A stretch of DNA of 12,981 nucleotides from Baffinella frigidus (GCA_026770585.1 MU646422.1:159207-172187), one strand, 5' to 3'. Shown: positions 5,013 through 11,250, numbered from the stretch's first letter. Numbers and translations: made by a program. Notes: a model not told the origin generated them from the letters alone.

Positions 5013-5397
5013 ATGCCCACCACCACGCCGAGCATCGCTGCTCAGGGGGCTGCTGAGCCCTGCTCGCCAGGGACTGCGAACCAAGACCATTCCGCTGCGA
5101 ACGGGGGCTCACAGCCGCCACACCAGGCTGTTACAGCGCCCGAAAGCGCCCCCGCGGCCACACGGCGCCCGTTTGACGAACTGGACGACGGGGCGGTGGG
5201 TGCAGCGGCGGGGGGCGATGCAAAGCGGGCGCGGGTAGAAGGGTGGGGCGCCGGGGCAGGAGGGGGTCAGGCGGCGCCTCGGATGGGGGGGTCTGCTTCT
5301 CTGGATCGAGGGGGTGGAGCTCCGTCGGAGGGGGGGGGGGCTCCGCGTCAGGAAGTTTCTCTCGCTGAGGATCCGGGCACTCTTGCGATTGCAAGGT
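5013..5397 (+). CDS. Putative first exon of a Gly/Ala/Pro-rich protein
   Basis: This is the most gene-like plus-strand stretch. From ATG at 5013 it reads MPTTTPSIAAQGAAEPCSPG and continues for about 128 codons: low-complexity Ala/Gly/Pro/Ser, a short acidic-basic patch RRPFDELDDGAVG, then GGDAKRARVEGWG, and it ends QEVSLAEDPGTLAIAR just before CAAG|GTTCGTG, a plausible splice donor. KRARVE could act as a nuclear localisation signal. The frame is open upstream to 4944, and an AG precedes at 5005-5006, so the start is uncertain. Beyond the donor the frame continues to 5480, but composition shifts to AT-rich. It looks like a disordered N-terminal region. No family is recognised and no homologous copy is seen in the window. 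Confidence 0.45.
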
Positions 5398-5502
5398 TCG
5401 TGACTCTTTTCCTGACAAGGTTTTTAAAAAACCACAGAGTGTTCAGGGGGGCACTTTCCAAGCTCTGCTCAGTCGGGTAAACTGCTCGTGTTCGCACCAA
5501 AC

Positions 5503-5541
5503 GTTGACGGAGTTGTACCACACACAAGGGAAACCAACTTC
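5503..5541 (+). repeat. GTTGAC-family inner unit, solitary
   Basis: GTTGACGGAGTTGTACCACA and the closing CCAACTT match the inner unit of the 1756-1900 and 9651-9783 elements, without their outer ends. Confidence 0.6.
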
Positions 5542-5636
5542 CGGTCTCCTCATGTTGAAGAGACCAGATTAACTAACGCAAATCTGGAGCGTGCGTGTAC
5601 GCAGAGTCCACGACTGTCTCCATTCTGCACCAACTT

Positions 5637-5779
5637 TCATCTCGGAAGATAACTGAATCAGTTCCTTTTCAATAGGAGGTTAAAAAGGAGAAATTAGTTA
5701 GGGCATAGTCAACTTAATTAGACGTCCTGGTTAAATTAAAACCGCTAATTAGGGAACTGATTCAGTTATCTTTCGAGAT
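5637..5779. mobile_element. MITE-D with probable 6-bp target duplication
   Basis: The ends ATCTCGGAAGATAACTGAAT and, inverted, ATCTCGAAAGATAACTGAAT continue into a perfect CAGTTCC/GGAACTG. The flanks read CAACTT at 5631-5636 and 5780-5785. The AT-rich interior has no open frame. The first bases ATCTC match the MITE-A end, but the rest differs. Confidence 0.85.
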
Positions 5780-5847
5780 CAACTTGTAGTGTGTGAGAGA
5801 ACTCCAGATCCTTGTAGTACCAAAAAAACCGCAGTCGGTCTTAGAAT

Positions 5848-6036
5848 GTGGCCATGCTGGACCGGTTTTATGTCACGTCCTGGTACAAAAGCTCTGAATT
5901 TCTGGAAAAAAATCTCGTTGGAATCGGCAAAGTTTTCCCGCAAGCGCTCTACCTGTCCGGTTTAGTCATCGCCCACGAACAAGTTTGGCGTCGTTTCATT
6001 CGTTTCCGTGACCAACAGATGCGAAAACCGCTCTAG
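5848..6036 (+). other. Short open frame reading MLDRFYVTSWYKSSEFLEKN..., unassigned
   Basis: A 62-codon frame ends with a TAG at 6034-6036 and contains MLDRFYVTSWYKSSEFLEKN and a hydrophobic stretch LVGIGKVFPQALYLSGLVIA. It is not a simple-sequence artefact and does not coincide with a recognised repeat. There is no second copy to test for constraint, and no clear splice sites or domain. It could be the end of a last exon or chance. Confidence 0.22.
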
Positions 6037-6087
6037 ATGAACCAGAAAGGTTCAGTTGGACCAACTAGCCCCACAAACAAAACCTGC

Positions 6088-6174
6088 CCGGTTCAGTCCG
6101 GTTCAGTCAACTGAATCCAGTTCAGTCAACTGAACCCGGTTCAGTCAACTGAATCCAGTTCAGTTGACTGAACC
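6088..6174. repeat. 19-bp tandem repeat with palindromic core TTCAGTCAACTGAA
   Basis: About four to five units of CCRGTTCAGTCAACTGAAY. The last unit has the complementary central base (CAGTTGACTG). Short flanking inverted ACTAGCCC (6064-6071) and GGGCTAGT (6175-6182) suggest an element boundary. The leading AAAACCTGCCCGGTTCAGTC recurs in reverse complement at 12724-12743. Confidence 0.85.
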
Positions 6175-6234
6175 GGGCTAGTGGAAGCATCCCTTCCCAG
6201 GAGCCCTACAGGGATACCTCGCTCATAAGAAAAC

Positions 6235-6300
6235 ACCCACCCCCTAGGACCACCATAGGGCCCTAGGCATAGGCCTACTGTAGGGTCCTATGAAGAGGCT
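6235..6300. repeat. Family P fragment (CCTAGG/CCTAC palindromes)
   Basis: CCCCCTAGGACCACCATAGG, GCCCTAGGCATAGG and CCTACTGTAGGGTCCTA are the same short palindromic blocks as in family P. Similar fragments lie at 1163-1192, 1972-2025 and 8163-8206. Confidence 0.5.
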
Positions 6301-6330
6301 GTTTCAGCGGCAACTTAACCGGACGTAGGG

Positions 6331-6838
6331 CGCGCCGGCAGGCTAAGCGCCGAGGTGGAGACTCCCTGAAGCCTGAACCCTAAACCCTAAATCCTGAACC
6401 CTACAGGCTGAGCGCGGAGGTAGAGGACCCGAGAATGGTCCCGGAAACCCTAAGCCATACACCCCAAACCCGCCGGCAGGCTGAGCTAGAGTTAGAGGAT
6501 CCATAGACCCCAAACTCTTAACCCTGAACCCTAAATCCGAACCCCTAAGTCTTGAGCCCTCAACCCTAAACGCTACAGGCTGAGTGCCGAGTGAGAGGAC
6601 CCGAGGATGGTTCCAGAAACCCGAAGCCCTAAACCCCAAACCCTGAACCCTGAACCCTACGCCCTAAAACCCAACCCCTAACCCCTGAACCCGAAACCCG
6701 AAACTCGAAACCCGAAACCCGAAACCCGAAACACTAAACCCTACAGGCTGAGCACGGAGTTAGAGCCCTAAACCCCAAACCCTGAAACCTGAAACCTACG
6801 CCCGAAACCCGAAACCTGAAACCCTACAGGCTGAGCGC
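6331..6838 (+). repeat. Telomere-like heptamer tract interspersed with LSAEVE exon starts
   Basis: CCCTAAA, CCCGAAA, CCCTGAA and related heptamers fill most of the tract. At intervals a block resembling CTACAG|GCTGAGCGCGGAG occurs (near 6334, 6406, 6477, 6577, 6748 and 6829). Where undamaged it reads LSAEVE(D/T), sometimes followed by GACCCGAGRATGGTYCC. This looks like repeated duplication of the 3' part of an intron plus the first codons of an exon. Most copies carry stops or deletions. It is a local array, not a chromosome end. Confidence 0.75.
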
Positions 6839-6910
6839 GGAGGTGGAGACGCTGACAGGGCAACGGAGGGACGCGGACGCGCGCTCTGACAGGCGAGTCT
6901 TTGCTAGCTT
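6829..6910 (+). pseudogene. Coiled-coil exon fragment LSAEVETLTGQRRDADARSD
   Basis: After CCCTACAG the frame reads (G)LSAEVETLTGQRRDADARSD then RRVFAS before running into TA/GA microsatellite sequence. It joins the LSAEVE start to the LTGQRRDADARSDRR segment seen also at 4089-4235 and 7099-7166, which shows that these belong to one exon. It is charged and heptad-compatible. Its 3' part has been replaced by the microsatellite, so it is truncated. Confidence 0.5.
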
Positions 6911-6916
6911 ATGGGG

Positions 6917-6922
6917 GGGATA

Positions 6923-7013
<91 letters not shown>

Positions 7014-7071
7014 CGGGAGAGAGCGGGCGAGAGAGAGAGAGAGAGAGAGTGTGTGTGTGAGAGAGAGGCGC
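6917..7071. repeat. (TA)n and (GA)n microsatellites
   Basis: A TATA-repeat block (about 6918-6944) leads into (GA)n to about 7010, then an interrupted GA/GT tract to 7067. The long open frames here encode only Arg-Glu or Ser-Leu dipeptides and are artefacts. Confidence 0.97.
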
Positions 7072-7098
7072 GTGAGTGGAACCGAGTAGTGGGAAACG

Positions 7099-7168
7099 TT
7101 TGTGCTGACAGAGCAACGGAGGGACGCGGACGCGCGCCCCGACAGTCGAGACCTTCCTCTAGCCCACT
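7099..7168 (+). pseudogene. Coiled-coil exon fragment LTEQRRDADARPDSRDLPLA
   Basis: This is the third copy of the QRRDADAR segment. It shares a run of about 30 bases with 6853-6885 and continues GACCTTCCTCTAGCCCACT, comparable to GACCTTGCTCTGGCTGAGAC at 4160. It is cut at 7169 by the family P element. A possible continuation lies beyond that element near 7372-7400, with a stop. It is a broken copy. Confidence 0.45.
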
Positions 7169-7336
7169 CCACACAGCGGACTTCGAAGGGATTTTGAATA
7201 ACCCTTAAGCGATAAGACCTACGACCTAGGACCCTACTGTAGGCAATCCGTAGGGGATAAGGGCGGTTTCCACGGATAAGGTAACGGACAGGTGGCCTGA
7301 TTTGGGCCGAAAATCTCTTCGAAGCCCGCTGTGTGG
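7169..7336 (+). mobile_element. Family P element, most complete copy
   Basis: A 168-bp element with 27-bp terminal inverted repeats: CCACACAGCGGACTTCGAAG and, inverted on the right, CCACACAGCGGGCTTCGAAG. The body is GAATAACCCTTAAGCGATAA, CCTAGGACCCTACTGTAGG, GGATAAGGTAACGGA and GGCCTGATTTGGGCC, full of small palindromes. Related copies are at 2199-2310, 9043-9134, 9178-9289, 10644-10709 and an end at 9411-9445. No coding capacity and no convincing target duplication. It sits inside the exon fragment ending at 7168. Confidence 0.85.
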
Positions 7337-7450
7337 CGAGGCCGGAAACCTATTCCTTCCTGAAATCGTCTCGGTCTGGCCGAGGCGCTTTAGTGGGACA
7401 GAGTCTAGCACTGCCTTAGTCGGGTTGACCTTCCTCTGGCTCACTCTCTT
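7337..7450. other. Unassigned stretch following the family P element
   Basis: It contains GGTCTGGCCGAGGCGCTTTA, reminiscent of CTCTGGCTGAGACGCTTGAG in the 4089-4235 exon, and a second GACCTTCCTCTGGCTCACTC at 7428 matching the exon end before the element (7149). These are probably scrambled remnants of the coiled-coil exon. No intact frame. Confidence 0.3.
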
Positions 7451-7586
7451 CTCGGAACATACCAGAATCGATCCTCATAAAAAGGCGTAATATAGCATCT
7501 TTGTATGCCTAAAACAGCATATATACCCTTACTTTCGGCGTCGGAAGCCTAAGATAGCGGGACAGAATCTGTCATGTTCCGAAATT
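7451..7586. mobile_element. Candidate inverted-repeat element with imperfect ends
   Basis: TCGGAACATACCAGAATCG on the left and, inverted, TCGGAACATGACAGATTCT on the right match at about 15 of 19 positions, enclosing an AT-rich interior (AGCATCTTTGTATGCC). There is only one copy in the window, so the call is tentative. Confidence 0.45.
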
Positions 7587-7597
7587 AACTCGAGGTT

Positions 7598-7776
7598 CCA
7601 CACGAGGCCACCTATGCGAACAGAATAAATGTCGATTGTAAACGTGTGTAGTAATTTTCAGATGAAAAGCAGCGACTTTACACAGGTCCGACCGCTCAGC
7701 GAGCGGAAACGTGATCATTTGCCCACAAAACTTTAAAAGTCCTTTTTATTCTGTTCGCCTGGGTAGCCTCGTGTGG
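7598..7776. mobile_element. CCACACGAGG-family element, full-length candidate
   Basis: A 179-bp element with 32-bp terminal repeats CCACACGAGGCCACCTATGC and, inverted, CCACACGAGGCTACCCAGGC, both continuing GAACAGAATAAA. The interior contains one half of the GTGTAGTAATTTTCA core (7646-7660) and the hairpin-forming GACCGCTCAGCGAGCGG. A second copy, inverted in orientation, is at 2572-2738, and a solitary right end is at 7931-7947. No target duplication is obvious. Confidence 0.85.
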
Positions 7777-7868
7777 TCACTCGGTCTACCCGAGTGAGGC
7801 AGGGCTAGAAATCGGTAGCGCGTGTTTCGCATCCACTGAGGCAGAGGTCTGGCGAGGCACGGGCTTGC

Positions 7869-7947
7869 AGTCTCTCTCTCTCTCTCTGTCTCTCTCTGTC
7901 TCTCTCTCTCTCTCTCTCGCTCTCTCTCTGGGTAGCCTCGTGTGGTT
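7869..7947. repeat. (CT)n microsatellite ending in a CCACACGAGG-family terminus
   Basis: A CT-rich tract runs to 7929 and is followed at once by GGGTAGCCTCGTGTGG, the right end of the 7598-7776 family. The right end of a GTTGAC-family element (CCCGAGTGAGGCAGGGCTAG, 7790-7809) precedes it. Confidence 0.85.
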
Positions 7948-7999
7948 GGGAGGAGGACTGTTTTAAAAACCTGTTGCTTCCTGATTTTTTTAGTTTCAG

Positions 8000-8130
8000 C
8001 CTAGGCTCGTAAGTGGCGCGGGGTTTACTTTCGGCGTAAGTGGGGCGGGTTTCACTTCCGTTACCTTATCCGTGGGAAGGCCACACGTTGGCCACACGAA
8101 AACAGGCCCGTAAGTACTTACGAGCCTAGA
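8000..8130. mobile_element. Candidate inverted-repeat element with CTAGGCTCGTAAGT ends
   Basis: CTAGGCTCGTAAGT near 8002 is inverted exactly as ACTTACGAGCCTAG near 8116. Between them lie two GTAAGTGG-type sites, a family P end (TTCCGTTACCTTATCCGT, 8055-8072) and a GGCCACACG doublet. It is possibly a composite of two elements. No coding capacity. Confidence 0.5.
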
Positions 8131-8162
8131 AACCGCTCTACTCACGAGCCTACTTACTTTTT

Positions 8163-8550
8163 GGTCCTAGGATCCCTCGGCCTACGGTAGGAGGTCCTAG
8201 GCAATGCCGTATGCCTAACTACCCCATTTTCAGGCCGTTAGTCTATACTAGGCCTAGTAGGGCGATTTTCACATCCATCGGCCTCACGAAAACAGTAAAG
8301 CAATGCCGAACGTTGACGATGCTGGTACGAAACTTTCAACTTGTTGCATGGTTTCATTGGTTTCGTGTGGCCACCTCTCGAAATAGAGAAGAAGCAGAAC
8401 CTGACATCGGGCGCGGGCTGGATTGGCATTGGAGCCATTTCGTACTTTTAGGGTTTACAACACCGGGATTTGTAGCGGAAATCATTTAGATGGACGCGTT
8501 GCAAAATAGATTCTATTATTTGTGCACCTTCCAAGTGAGTGCCCTCTACC
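8163..8550. other. Family P fragment and stretch without a supported gene
   Basis: 8163-8206 holds CCTAGG and CCTACGGTAGG palindromes of family P. From 8211 a 92-codon plus-strand frame (MPNYPIFRPLVYTRPSRAIF...) is open, but it has no second copy, no splice sites I trust and no domain, so I do not call it. Near 8478-8495 GAAATCATTTAGATGGAC is a small piece of family H. Confidence 0.4.
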
Positions 8551-8688
8551 CCACTTAGCAGCCACCAGGGCCTTCACGGATACGGTCCATCTAAACAATG
8601 TGTACTAAAATCTTATCCATTTGCTTTGGATTCTAACCGCATTTCCCCCGGACATCCGGGGGAAAGGAACTCGGCCGCTGCTAAGTGG
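8551..8688 (-). mobile_element. Family H element, copy A (reverse orientation)
   Basis: A 138-bp element with ends CCACTTAGCAGC and GCTGCTAAGTGG. Reverse-complemented it reads through GGATAAGATTTTAGTACACA and TTTAGATGGACCGTATCCGT to GTGGCTGCTAAGTGG, and near its other end carries an 11-bp-stem hairpin (8642-8665). It splits a duplicated segment whose uninterrupted form is at 8880-8915 (CCACTTAGCAATGAAATCTG). Copies B and C lie at 12571-12709 and 12888-12981. Confidence 0.8.
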
Positions 8689-8724
8689 TAGCAATGAACT
8701 CTGACGTCGGGCGGCTTCTATCAG

Positions 8725-8799
8725 GCTCCAGGCGGAGCCGGCGCAGAGCCGGGAGAGCCTCAAGGAGATGGAAATCCGTTCCGCCAGGTTTCCGAAGTA
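8725..8799 (+). pseudogene. Coiled-coil exon, tandem copy 1 (LQAEPAQSRESLKEMEIRSA)
   Basis: After CTTCTATCAG the frame is G|CTC..., reading LQAEPAQSRESLKEMEIRSA then R. The neighbouring copy at 8938 has the same upstream sequence (TCTGACGTCGGGCGGCTTCTATCAG) and the same phase, and a third is at 9143. The phase (one base, then Leu) equals that of the LSAEVE exons. Similarity to copy 2 ends after SAR. The long frames of other phases across this stretch are shadows. It is charged, with heptad spacing of Leu/Ile/Met, and probably part of a long coiled-coil protein. Function unknown. Confidence 0.5.
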
Positions 8800-8937
8800 C
8801 CCATTCTGGGTACCTCGTTTCTAAGCTGACAGATTTTGTCGGTGAATTGACTTTTAAAAAATCTCTGGATTCGCAGTGAAGTGAGTGCCTTCCACTTAGC
8901 AATGAAATCTGACGTCGGGCGGCTTCTATCAGGCTCC

Positions 8938-9015
8938 GGGCGGAGGTGGAACAGTACAAGGAGAGCATCACGGAAATGGAAACCCGCTCCGCCAGGTGGC
9001 GAGCCCCTCCCACAT
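8938..9015 (+). CDS. Putative coiled-coil exon, tandem copy 2 (LRAEVEQYKESITEMETRSA)
   Basis: After CTTCTATCAG the reading is (G)LRAEVEQYKESITEMETRSA, RWRAPPT. It is the least damaged of the three tandem copies (8725, 8938, 9143) and is closest to the LSAEVE start seen at 6829 and 10400. The upstream acceptor-like sequence and phase are conserved, and the exon would join to a preceding exon ending in two codon bases. No donor is certain; the similarity to copy 3 runs to CGAACCCCTCC (RxPP). Whether it is expressed is unknown. Confidence 0.45.
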
Positions 9016-9042
9016 AGTTTTTCCGGCCCAAATCGGGCCACC

Positions 9043-9134
9043 TTTCCGTTACCTTATCCGTAGGAACCCCCCTATGTCCCTACGGGTCTCCTACCGTAGG
9101 GTCCTAGGTCTGATCGCTTAGGGGTTATTCAAAA
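9043..9134 (-). mobile_element. Family P element, inverted partner of 9199-9289
   Basis: TTTCCGTTACCTTATCCGTA through CTACCGTAGGGTCCTAGGTC to GCTTAGGGGTTATTCAAAA is the reverse complement of 9199-9289 at roughly nine of ten positions. Just outside lies GGCCCAAATCGGGCC, as in the full copy. It is truncated at the TTCGAAG end. Confidence 0.85.
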
Positions 9135-9142
9135 CCCCTCAG

Positions 9143-9312
9143 GCTCGGGGCGGAGCTGGCGCAGAGCCGGGAGAGCATGACAGCGGACTTCGAAGGGATT
9201 TTGAATAACCCCTAAGCGATACGACCTAGGACCCTACGGTAGGAAACCCGTAGGGACGTAGGGGGGTTCCTACGGATAGGGGATGGAAACCTGTTCTGCC
9301 AGGTTGCGAACC
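9143..9312 (+). pseudogene. Coiled-coil exon, tandem copy 3, split by a family P element
   Basis: After CCCCTCAG the frame reads LGAELAQSRESMTA up to about 9181 and resumes at 9282 as METCSARLRTPP. Together these match LRAEVEQYKESITEMETRSA...RAPP of copy 2. Between them sits a family P element (about 9178-9280). The insertion introduces stops and the reading frame is not restored, so this copy is broken. Confidence 0.55.
9178..9289 (+). mobile_element. Family P element inside coiled-coil exon copy 3
   Basis: ACAGCGGACTTCGAAGGGAT, then GAATAACCCCTAAGCGATAC, CCTAGGACCCTACGGTAGG, CCCGTAGGGACGTAGGGGGG and CCTACGGATAGGGG. With 9043-9134 it forms a hairpin with about 92-bp arms and a 64-bp loop. 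The GGTGGCC...CCGCTGTGTGG right end of the full element is missing. Confidence 0.82.
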
Positions 9313-9332
9313 CCTCCTACCCGAAAACAAGA

Positions 9333-9647
9333 GTGTTACGCCTGGACCCTGCGTTGAGCCAACTCCCAGGTGATGATGATGAAGAACAAGAAGAACCCAA
9401 ACGCCGAGGGTACACACAGCGGGCTACGAAGGGATTTTCGGCCCATTTCGGGCCGACTTTTCGGCCCATTTTGGTTCCGCCAGGCGCGTACCCAAGTCCC
9501 ACCCCGAACAACCCAAATTTACCTTGTTTGCATCATTGCTGTTTTCTTGTAGGTAGTAAAAACAGTGGTGCATCGTATGCATTCGTGAAACACTCAAGAA
9601 TTATTAAGAATTCCCAATACAACATTGTGATAATGAAACGGCGCTGA
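9333..9647 (+). other. Possible exon pair around a splice-acceptor-like site
   Basis: From 9342 the frame reads LDPALSQLPGDDDEEQEEPK then RRGY before running into a family P end (ACACAGCGGGCTACGAAGGG). At 9537-9551 GCTGTTTTCTTGTAG is a good pyrimidine-rich acceptor, followed by SKNSGASYAFVKHSRIIKNS, QYNIVIMKRR and a stop in the frame open from 9333. The acidic DDDEEQEE patch is suggestive of protein, but nothing here is duplicated, so constraint cannot be tested. Treat as tentative. Confidence 0.25.
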
Positions 9648-9650
9648 CTT

Positions 9651-9783
9651 CTAGCTCTGTTTCGTTCTATTTGGGCTCACCGATTTGGTGGGCCCGGGCT
9701 CTTTTCCGCCGAAATGGTGACGGATTTGTACCGCGCACCCAGCATGTCAACCTGAGAAAAGTCGGTCAACCCGAGTGAGTAAG
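9651..9783 (+). mobile_element. GTTGAC-family element, copy 2
   Basis: It starts CTAGCTCTGTTTCGTTCTAT, then GGGCTCACC, TTTGGTGGGCCCGGGCTC, GTGACGGATTTGTACCGCGC, CAGCATGTCAACCTGAGAAA and CCCGAGTGAGTAAGAGG. It is collinear with 1756-1900. The right terminus is altered. Confidence 0.78.
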
Positions 9784-9784
9784 A

Positions 9785-10062
9785 GGACCCTAACCCCATG
9801 AAGTCGTAAACCCTAAGCCCTAAAGCCTACGCCCTAAGCCCTAAACTCCAAACCTTAAACCCTCAACCCTAAACCTTAAACCCTAAACAATAAGCCCAAA
9901 ACCCTGAGCACTAAACATTAAACACTAAACACTAAACACTAAACCCCAAACCCTAAACCCTAAACCCTAAACCCCCAACCCCTAAACCCTAAACCCTAAA
10001 CCCTAAACACTAAACACTAAACCCTAAACCCTAAACCCTAAACCCCTAAAACCTACAGACTG
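9785..10062. repeat. CCCTAAA telomere-like tract, degenerate
   Basis: Long runs of CCCTAAA with CACTAAA, CCTTAAA and CCCCTAAA variants. The purest part is about 9940-10045. It ends AAAACCTACAG|ACTGACGC, resembling the acceptor-like ends of 6331-6838. It is an interstitial array, not a chromosome end, because non-telomeric sequence lies on both sides. Confidence 0.95.
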
Positions 10063-10105
10063 ACGCTGACTTGTATCTGGAAGGTTTAGATGTGACTTAG
10101 CGTGG

Positions 10106-10250
10106 CAGACTGAGCGCGGAGTTGGGCCGGATGGTCCCGAACATCCTCAGCCAGAAACCCTAAACCCCTCTTGTTCCTGAGACAATGGAGGAGGAGAGTC
10201 AGCGCCTGACGAACGAGCGGCGAAGGGAGGGAGAGATTGCTGATTTATTG
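10106..10250 (+). pseudogene. Coiled-coil exon copy a (LSAELGRMVP ... EEESQRLTNERRREGE)
   Basis: After GGCAG the frame reads LSAELGRMVP. A short telomere-like insertion follows (about 10150-10168), and then VPETMEEESQRLTNERRREG with EIADLLP. Both halves match copy b at 10400-10640, so the copy is interrupted by CCCTAAA sequence and lacks the VKHEEALEAVWSD part. It is probably dead. Confidence 0.5.
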
Positions 10251-10399
10251 CCAACCAACCAGCGTCAGCGCCGCACATGCTCGACGCATTGTGCCACGCA
10301 CTGTACCCCGTGTCGGCCCGGCCGCTCATACGAGCATTTTCCGGATGGATTCTAACTCCAACCCTTAAACCCGAAACCCTAAACACCTAAACCCGACAG

Positions 10400-10640
10400 G
10401 CTGAGCGCGGAGCTAGAGGATCGGCGCGCGGTTCCTGAGACAATGGAGGAGGAGAGTCGCCGTCTGACAAACAGGAGAAGGAGGGAGGAGCATGCGGAGA
10501 TACGGGTGAAGCATGAGGAGGCGCTGGAGGCTGTGTGGAGCGACGCTCAGCGCGTGGTCCGCCCCTCGACCCCCCCACACACCCCATGTTGGACTACCCA
10601 CACCGAGGGCTACGAGGAGAGTTTCGGGCGCTCAGTGCCT
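10400..10640 (+). CDS. Putative coiled-coil exon copy b (LSAELEDRRAVPETMEEESR...EAVWSDAQRVV)
   Basis: This is the best copy of the plus-strand array. After CCCGACAG the frame is G|CTG, reading LSAELEDRRAVPETMEEESR, RLTNRRRREEHAEIRVKHEE, ALEAVWSDAQRVV, then RPSTPPHTP. It is open for at least 80 codons. The first 53 residues are highly charged, with Leu/Ile/Val at heptad-like spacing, so a coiled coil is likely. The segment after VV is Pro-rich and less conserved. Against copy c (27 codons) nine bases differ, six at third positions; against copy e (23 codons) ten differ, seven at third positions. Both results support past selection on this protein frame. No domain name can be assigned. Confidence 0.55.
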
Positions 10641-10643
10641 GAG

Positions 10644-10709
10644 TTTCCGTTACCTTATCCGTAGAACCCCCCCTATGCCCCTACGGGTTGCCTACCGTAG
10701 GGTCCTGGG
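10644..10709 (-). mobile_element. Family P element, truncated copy between exon copies b and c
   Basis: TTTCCGTTACCTTATCCGTA, CCCTACGGGTTGCCTACCGT and AGGGTCCTGGG match 9043-9110. It lacks the GCTTAGGGGTTATTC end and is followed without a gap by the coding sequence of copy c (GAGAGTCGGCGG). Confidence 0.75.
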
Positions 10710-10925
10710 AGAGTCGGCGGCTGGCAAACACGAGGAGGAGGGAGGAGCATGCGGAGATACGAGTGAAGCATGAGGAGGCACTGCAAGCTGGCTCACCAAA
10801 TTGGTGAGACCACATACACTGAGACAACGCAATTTTTCGCAGATTGGGGAGCCAAATCCTACATCCTAAACCCCTGTAGAGCTGTGTGGAGCGACGCCCA
10901 GCGTGTGGTCCGCCCCTTGAATCCT
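10709..10925 (+). pseudogene. Coiled-coil exon copy c/d, interrupted by an 89-bp insertion
   Basis: The frame reads ESRRLANTRRREEHAEIRVK, HEEALQA to 10790 and resumes at 10880 as AVWSDAQRVVRP. The intervening 89 bp (10791-10879) are absent from the other copies, and AGCTG occurs at both edges (10786-10790 and 10880-10884). It begins after a family P element instead of at an LSAELED start, so it lacks its first part. Confidence 0.55.
10791..10879. mobile_element. 89-bp insertion with 5-bp flanking duplication AGCTG
   Basis: It starts with the hairpin CTCACCAAATTGGTGAG and ends CCCCTGTAG. Inside, GTGAGACC...TTTTTCGCAG|ATTGGGGA would pass as a 46-bp intron and exon start, and CAG|ATTGGGGA recurs at 12788. 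It is either a small element or a misplaced intron/exon piece. Confidence 0.5.
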
Positions 10926-11029
10926 CTAGGGTCGACGCCCAGTTTCTGTGGAAACGAAGAGGAACCCCTGTTTTGAGGAGTTTAGGGGTTCAGGGCTGGC
11001 CCTTAGGGAGATGCACTCAGCAAGGTACT

Positions 11030-11075
11030 TCCCTTGAATCCTCTAGGGTTATGCTGTAAGGTTGGTGGTAACTGG
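11030..11075 (+). repeat. TACTTCCCTTGAATCCT repeat, copy 1
   Basis: TACTTCCCTTGAATCCTCTA, GGGTTATGCTGTAAGGTTGG, TGGTAACTGG recurs at 11408-11459 (with TGATGACTGG) and partly at 10915-10935. It looks like the sequence following exon ends of the VWSDAQ type (ATGGTACTTCC at 11856 and 12224). No intact gene is seen in 10930-11250. Confidence 0.65.
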
Positions 11076-11250
11076 AGGGAGGAGTATTCAAATTGCGGGA
11101 GCGCCTTGGTGATATTTGGCCAGGAGCTTTGCCGCTCCACAGTGTGCCTCCTGAACGTGCCTAGCCTTGACGAGATCTAGTGATGTGAGGCCCTCCCGCC
11201 TGAAAGCTTTGGGAACGTTGACGGGGTTGCAGTCGATTATTGGTGATAAC

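Noticed and set aside
6824-7208. Open frames of Arg-Glu or Ser-Leu repeats
   Set aside because: They are translations of a (GA)n microsatellite on either strand.
8211-8489. 92-residue plus-strand frame as a gene
   Set aside because: It has no copies to test, no domain and no convincing splice or start context; it lies between family P and family H pieces.
9785-10062. True chromosome end
   Set aside because: The heptamers are degenerate and unique sequence continues for kilobases on both sides, so this is interstitial.
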